The notes under the pieces: generated by a model
What the model was told of the DNA's origin: nothing
The model's database searches: none
What the model saw: only the letters and a program-made list of their open reading frames with translations
Translations under genes and position numbers: made by a program
Part shown: in pieces, positions 40,625 through 44,456 of the stretch
Position numbering within the stretch: the first letter of the stretch is position 1
Layout of the letters: every line of letters begins with the position of its first letter
Assembly: GCA_026996295.1 (NCBI GenBank)
Contig: JALWLL010000057.1
Span: forward strand, 1 to 44,456
Direction of reading: 5' to 3'
Length of the DNA stretch: 44,456 bases
Source: Sulfurimonas sp.
Lineage (GTDB): Bacteria > Campylobacterota > Campylobacteria > Campylobacterales > Sulfurimonadaceae

Positions 40625-42715
40625 ATGGCAAGAACACATAAATTAGAAGATGTAAGAAATATCGGTATTGCTGCGCATATCGATGCAGGTAAAACAACAA
40701 CAACAGAAAGAATTCTTTTCTACACTGGTGTTGAGCATAAGATAGGTGAGGTTCATGATGGTGCTGCTACCATGGACTGGATGGAACAAGAACAAGAGCG
40801 TGGTATCACTATTACTTCTGCTGCAACAACTTGTGAATGGCAAGGAAAACAGATCAATATTATTGATACTCCGGGCCACGTTGACTTCACCATTGAAGTT
40901 GAGCGTTCTATGCGTGTACTTGATGGTGCTGTTTCAGTATTCTGTGCTGTTGGTGGGGTACAACCACAATCAGAAACAGTGTGGAGACAAAGAAACCGTT
41001 ATAAAGTTCCTTCTATTGTTTTTGTTAACAAGATGGACAGAACTGGTGCAGACTTTTATGAAGTTGAGCGTCAGATCCGTGAGAGACTTAAAGGGAACCC
41101 AATGCCTTTTCAACTACCAATCGGTGCTGAAGAGAATTTTGAGGGTGTTGTTGATCTTGTTAAGATGAAAGAGATCGTGTGGGATGCTGATGCTGCAATG
41201 GGTTCTGCATATCACGAGCAAGATATTCGTCCGGAGTTACAAGAGATTGCTGATGAATACAGAGAAAAGATGTTAGAAACACTTTCAGAAGTTGATGGCA
41301 ATGATGAATTTGCTATGAAATTCTTAGAGGGTGAAGAGATTTCTCAAGAAGAGATCAAAGCAGCTATCAAATCAGCGACTATCGGCATGGCTGTTGTGCC
41401 AATGACTCCGGGTACTGCATTTAAAAACAAAGGTGTTCAGACTTTACTTGACGCTGTAGTTGACTATCTGCCATCACCTGTAGAAGCACCACCGATCATG
41501 GGAACCATGATGGATGATGAAAGTGTTGAAGTGGAAGTTCCTTCAACTGATGATGGTGCATTTGCTTCATTGGCATTTAAAATTATGACAGACCCGTTTG
41601 TTGGTGTGCTTACATTTATCCGTGTATACAGAGGTTCATTAGAGTCAGGTTCTTATGTGCACAATACAACAAAAGATAAAAAAGAGCGTATTGGCCGTAT
41701 CTTGAAGATGCATGCTATTAAGCGTGAAGAGATTAAAGAGATTTATGCCGGTGAAATCGGTGCAGTTGTTGGTCTTAAATCAACAACAACAGGTGATACT
41801 TTATGTGACCCTGAAGAAAAAGTTGTACTAGAGCGTATGGATTTTCCTGAGCCGGTTATCTCTGTTGCAGTTGAGCCTAAAACAAAAGCTGACCAAGAAA
41901 AAATGGGTATTGCTCTAGGTAAACTAGCAGCTGAAGATCCATCTTTTAGAGTACATACTGATGAAGAAACAGGTCAGACTATTATCTCCGGTATGGGTGA
42001 GCTACACCTTGAGATTCTTGTTGACAGAATGAAGCGTGAGTTTAAGGTTGAAGCAGAAGTTGGTGCTCCACAGGTTTCATACCGTGAGTCTATCAAAAAA
42101 GAGGTTGAGCAAGAGTACAAATATGCTAAACAATCCGGTGGTCGTGGTCAGTTTGGTCATGTTTACTTACGTGTTAAGCCGGGTGAAGCGGACACAGGTT
42201 TTGTTTTCAACAATGAGATCAAAGGTGGAGCTGTTCCACGTGAGTATATCCCTGCAGTTGAGAAAGGTTGTGAGGAAGCTATGCAAAACGGTGTTCTTGC
42301 AGGTTATCCTATGGAAGATGTTGAAGTTACACTTTATGATGGTTCTTACCATGATGTCGATTCAAATGAGATGGCATTTAAACTTGCTGCATCAATGGGA
42401 TTTAAAGAAGCTTGTCGTAAAGCGAGCCCTTCGATCTTAGAGCCGATGATGAAAGTGGAAGTTGAAGTTCCTGAAGACTTTATGGGTGATGTTATCGGTG
42501 ACCTTAACCGTCGTCGTGGACAGGTAAATAACATGGGTGACCGTTCAGGTAACAAAATTGTTGATGCATTTGTTCCACTTGCTGAGATGTTTGGTTATTC
42601 AACTGATTTACGTTCTGCAACACAAGGGCGTGCTACATACTCAATGGAATTTGATCACTATGAAGAGGTTCCAAAAAATGTTTCTGAAGAGATTCAGAAA
42701 AAACGCAACGGCTAA
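40625..42715 (+). CDS. fusA: elongation factor G
   Basis: 696 residues. Translocase GTPase: P-loop [10 protein letters not shown] (17-26), [19 protein letters not shown] and NKMDR are present, followed by domains II-V, with GGRGQFGHV in domain IV and the [25 protein letters not shown] block in domain III. A full-length canonical EF-G. Separated from rpsG by 134 bp of structured RNA, and followed by a hairpin at 42729-42753. Confidence 0.98.
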   Translation: MARTHKLEDVRNIGIAAHIDAGKTTTTERILFYTGVEHKIGEVHDGAATMDWMEQEQERGITITSAATTCEWQGKQINIIDTPGHVDFTIEVERSMRVLDGAVSVFCAVGGVQPQSETVWRQRNRYKVPSIVFVNKMDRTGADFYEVERQIRERLKGNPMPFQLPIGAEENFEGVVDLVKMKEIVWDADAAMGSAYHEQDIRPELQEIADEYREKMLETLSEVDGNDEFAMKFLEGEEISQEEIKAAIKSATIGMAVVPMTPGTAFKNKGVQTLLDAVVDYLPSPVEAPPIMGTMMDDESVEVEVPSTDDGAFASLAFKIMTDPFVGVLTFIRVYRGSLESGSYVHNTTKDKKERIGRILKMHAIKREEIKEIYAGEIGAVVGLKSTTTGDTLCDPEEKVVLERMDFPEPVISVAVEPKTKADQEKMGIALGKLAAEDPSFRVHTDEETGQTIISGMGELHLEILVDRMKREFKVEAEVGAPQVSYRESIKKEVEQEYKYAKQSGGRGQFGHVYLRVKPGEADTGFVFNNEIKGGAVPREYIPAVEKGCEEAMQNGVLAGYPMEDVEVTLYDGSYHDVDSNEMAFKLAASMGFKEACRKASPSILEPMMKVEVEVPEDFMGDVIGDLNRRRGQVNNMGDRSGNKIVDAFVPLAEMFGYSTDLRSATQGRATYSMEFDHYEEVPKNVSEEIQKKRNG

Positions 42716-42728
42716 TCTTATGCCATCC

Positions 42729-42753
42729 ATGCACTTCCAGCCCGGAAGTGCAT
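42729..42753 (+). terminator. 10-bp perfect stem after fusA
   Basis: ATGCACTTCC, loop AGCCC, GGAAGTGCAT, 13 bp past the fusA stop. No T-run, but it is the only termination-like structure before the next gene. Confidence 0.6.
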
Positions 42754-42788
42754 AACACTACTTTCCACTTATATTATTTATAATCTGA

Positions 42789-42794
42789 TATAAT
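42789..42794 (+). promoter_or_regulatory. -10 box for the exported coiled-coil gene
   Basis: TATAAT in CTGATATAATTAGC, 28 bp before the ATG at 42822. No clear -35. Confidence 0.55.
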
Positions 42795-42821
42795 TAGCAA
42801 AACAAAACAATAGGTGATACT

Positions 42822-43487
42822 ATGAAAAAACTACTCATTTTATTTATTTTTTCAACACTTCTTTTAGCACAAAATCCACTAGCCTATTCAGCATTGGGAG
42901 ATGTGATATATGACAATGCAAAGGGGATTGAAAAGCTACAAAACATAAAACTCTTTGAGGTCTTTCAGCCAAAAATACAAAAATATCTTTTGGATGTCTC
43001 ACAAACAAAAAAATATGGTTTTGCCCTAGATAACAGTGAGAAGGGCAGCACAAAAAAAGAGTATCTAAATAAATTACGCGAACTTTCAAAAACAAATGAT
43101 TTTTTTCTTCGCAGTGTCAGAAACAGTTATCACTCTGCAATACAAAATAATGATTCCCAATTGTTTTCACAATTACTCAATACGGGACTTATCGATATAA
43201 AAAGTAATATTGTGCAGATTAAAACGTACTATGAACAACATAGTGATGAGATAAATGCTACCGAGTATGTCAAAAACTTTTTCGATGAAGATGCAAAAAT
43301 AAAACAACAAGAGCAAAGATTACAAAAGCCGAGTTTAACCAAAGAGCAGATCGAAGAGGAACGAATCAAAAGAATCAGAGCCAATGACAGAGCAAAACGG
43401 GAAGCTTTGAAAAAAACTCTTGATGACGAGGCGATAAGAAAAAAAATACAGATTAGAGAAGAGCAAAAAAAAGAACTACTTTACTAA
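42822..43487 (+). CDS. exported helical protein, unknown function
   Basis: 221 residues with a signal peptide (MKKLLILFIFSTLLLAQ). The middle is helical with Tyr and Asn-rich stretches. From about 155 it becomes a highly charged coiled coil (KIKQQEQRLQKPSLTKEQIEEERIKRIRANDRAKREALKK) that runs to the end. No Cys in the mature part. I do not recognise the family. The start is supported by AATAGGTGATAC upstream and a -10 at 42789-42794. A single gene convergent with bpt, 6 bp between stops. Confidence 0.8.
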   Translation: MKKLLILFIFSTLLLAQNPLAYSALGDVIYDNAKGIEKLQNIKLFEVFQPKIQKYLLDVSQTKKYGFALDNSEKGSTKKEYLNKLRELSKTNDFFLRSVRNSYHSAIQNNDSQLFSQLLNTGLIDIKSNIVQIKTYYEQHSDEINATEYVKNFFDEDAKIKQQEQRLQKPSLTKEQIEEERIKRIRANDRAKREALKKTLDDEAIRKKIQIREEQKKELLY

Positions 43488-43493
43488 AACTCC

Positions 43494-44207
43494 TTACTTC
43501 CAAATATACTCTTCATATATTCCAGGTCTGCCTTGGAGTGTTTTGAAGGGTTTGTACTGTGCCTTGTATGCCAAAGAGGGGCAATCTTTTACATAATATC
43601 CCAGGTATATCCATTTTTTAAAACTTTCCTGTGCAAACTTGATTTGAAAATACAGCGACAGCTTTCCCAAAGAGTAGTGCGCATAATCGGGATCATAATA
43701 AAAATAGATAGAAGAGACACCATCTTCTAAAATATCGATCAGATCTACTGCTATGAGCTTCTCTTTATCATAATAAAGGATCTCATAGCCAAAATCGTTA
43801 TGCCCACTTACAAATGAGGCATAATAGCTTTGTGCAGAGGTTGGGTTGTACTCCCAGTTTTTTTTCTCTTTCATAAAAAGATGATACTTCTCAAACAGAT
43901 CAAGGTGTGCCTGAGTCACTGTAGGCGTTTGTATAAAGCTTCTGATATGGGAGGCCTTTCTCATAATGCGTCTCATAGACTTTGTAAATACAAAATTCTC
44001 TACATCAATTTTAATACTTTTGCACTCATCACATTCAGAACATACAGGTCTAAAGTACATTTTTCCAAATCTTCTGTAGCCTCTTTCAATAAGCTCTTGG
44101 CACGCAGAGGCTGTGCACTCATCTATCACTTTGTAGTGTGTAAGTTGTTCTTTGTTAGCAAGGTATGAGCATTTGTCATTGAGTGAAAATTCTTTAAGTA
44201 AATTCAT
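43494..44207 (-). CDS. bpt: aspartate/glutamate leucyltransferase (N-degron)
   Basis: 237 residues. Family features: an N-terminal Cys-rich part (KCSYLANKEQLTHYKVI) and YRRFGKMYFRPVCSECDECKSIKID, with the central acyltransferase-like (GNAT-fold) region (YEILYYDKEKLIAVDLIDILEDGVSSIYFYYDPDYAHYSLGKLSLYFQI) and end YLGYYVKDCPSLAYKAQYKPFKTL. Bpt adds Leu from Leu-tRNA to proteins with N-terminal Asp or Glu, marking them for ClpS/ClpAP degradation. Single-gene unit on the minus strand, divergent from the partial gene at 44258. Confidence 0.93.
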   Translation of the reverse strand: MNLLKEFSLNDKCSYLANKEQLTHYKVIDECTASACQELIERGYRRFGKMYFRPVCSECDECKSIKIDVENFVFTKSMRRIMRKASHIRSFIQTPTVTQAHLDLFEKYHLFMKEKKNWEYNPTSAQSYYASFVSGHNDFGYEILYYDKEKLIAVDLIDILEDGVSSIYFYYDPDYAHYSLGKLSLYFQIKFAQESFKKWIYLGYYVKDCPSLAYKAQYKPFKTLQGRPGIYEEYIWK

Positions 44208-44257
44208 ATCGGAAGTCTGACATAATTCATATTAGATATGTATATAAGAAGTGATTT

Positions 44258-44456
44258 ATGATAAATATTTTTATGAAACATCAGAATATCATCATCAGAT
44301 CTTTGGGTGCTTTGATGTTGATCGTTGGTTTTGTGATCCATTTTTGGGCTTCCCCCGATACTACGATGACAAAAGCGGAGATCGCCGCTGCAAATGTAGC
44401 AAGGATGGAAGCAAGTGTCAGTGGCGCAAATACTCCAAGTGCAAAAACAAAACCGG
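44258..44456 (+). CDS. membrane-anchored protein, N-terminal 66 residues only
   Basis: The frame is open to the window end. After a short basic start (MINIFMKHQN), one membrane helix is seen (SLGALMLIVGFVIHFW), then an Ala/Ser/Thr-rich exposed part (KAEIAAANVARMEASVSGAN). The start could be ATG 44258, with AAGAAGTG upstream, or ATG 44273. A periplasmic or inner-membrane protein is likely; the family cannot be named from this fragment. Confidence 0.7.
   Translation, partial: MINIFMKHQNIIIRSLGALMLIVGFVIHFWASPDTTMTKAEIAAANVARMEASVSGANTPSAKTKP

Overview
The window reads as a low-GC chromosome segment of a free-living Campylobacterota (Epsilonproteobacteria) bacterium, most like the Sulfurimonas group. 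The basis is the protein families together with the gene order: a MagIII-type DNA glycosylase, a short m-DAP-type MurE, ebfC-PDZ-ispA-tkt, and rpmG-tRNA-Trp-secE-nusG-rplKAJL-rpoB-rpoC-rpsL-rpsG-fusA. The species is inferred, not proven. No transposase, integrase, prophage gene or CRISPR array was seen, and no stretch over about 300 bases lacks a gene.

Layout. 1-7.2 kb: mixed accessory and housekeeping genes. These are a DNA glycosylase cut by the window edge, a leftward trio (CvfB-like S1 protein, a small unknown protein, a HicA-like protein), a lipoprotein with three 13-residue repeats, a leftward pair (spore-photolyase-like radical SAM protein, then NnrS), a Sel1-repeat protein and a zinc-ribbon protein. 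7.3-10.4 kb: the alpha operon rpmJ-rpsM-rpsK-rpsD-rpoA-rplQ behind its own promoter and leader. 10.4-13.9 kb: an aldo/keto reductase, then Nfu-TPR-murE. 13.9-15.1 kb: a leftward pair of envelope genes. 15.2-20.1 kb: a rightward run of 2Fe-2S protein, panD, ebfC, PDZ protein, ispA and tkt. 20.1-23.2 kb: small genes including a divergent transporter/thioredoxin pair that shares a 35-bp near-perfect palindrome, then trmH-like and yaaA. 23.3-25.2 kb: a GAF/HD-GYP/class II phosphodiesterase fusion. 25.2-42.7 kb: tRNA-Thr-Tyr-Gly-Thr, tuf, rpmG, tRNA-Trp, secE, nusG, rplKAJL, rpoB, rpoC, rpsL, rpsG and fusA. 42.8 kb to the end: an exported coiled-coil protein, the N-degron leucyltransferase Bpt, and the start of a membrane protein that runs off the window.

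How it works together. About half of the window is the core transcription/translation block: alpha, beta and beta' of RNA polymerase, EF-Tu, EF-G, NusG, SecE, ten ribosomal proteins and five tRNAs. Its gene junctions are marked by long perfect stems, several of them carrying a CTTTTAC/GTAAAAG core, which look like processing or attenuation sites. The remainder is cell wall, CoA and isoprenoid supply (murE, panD, ispA, tkt), cyclic-nucleotide signalling, stress response and envelope proteins.

The strongest leads for something undescribed are the symmetrical promoter palindrome at 21355-21389, which predicts leaderless mRNAs in both directions, and the double phosphodiesterase at 23297-25210. 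I found no multi-gene defence or mobile system. Several starts were moved from the longest reading frame on the basis of ribosome binding sites, -10 boxes or family N-termini, as noted per entry.
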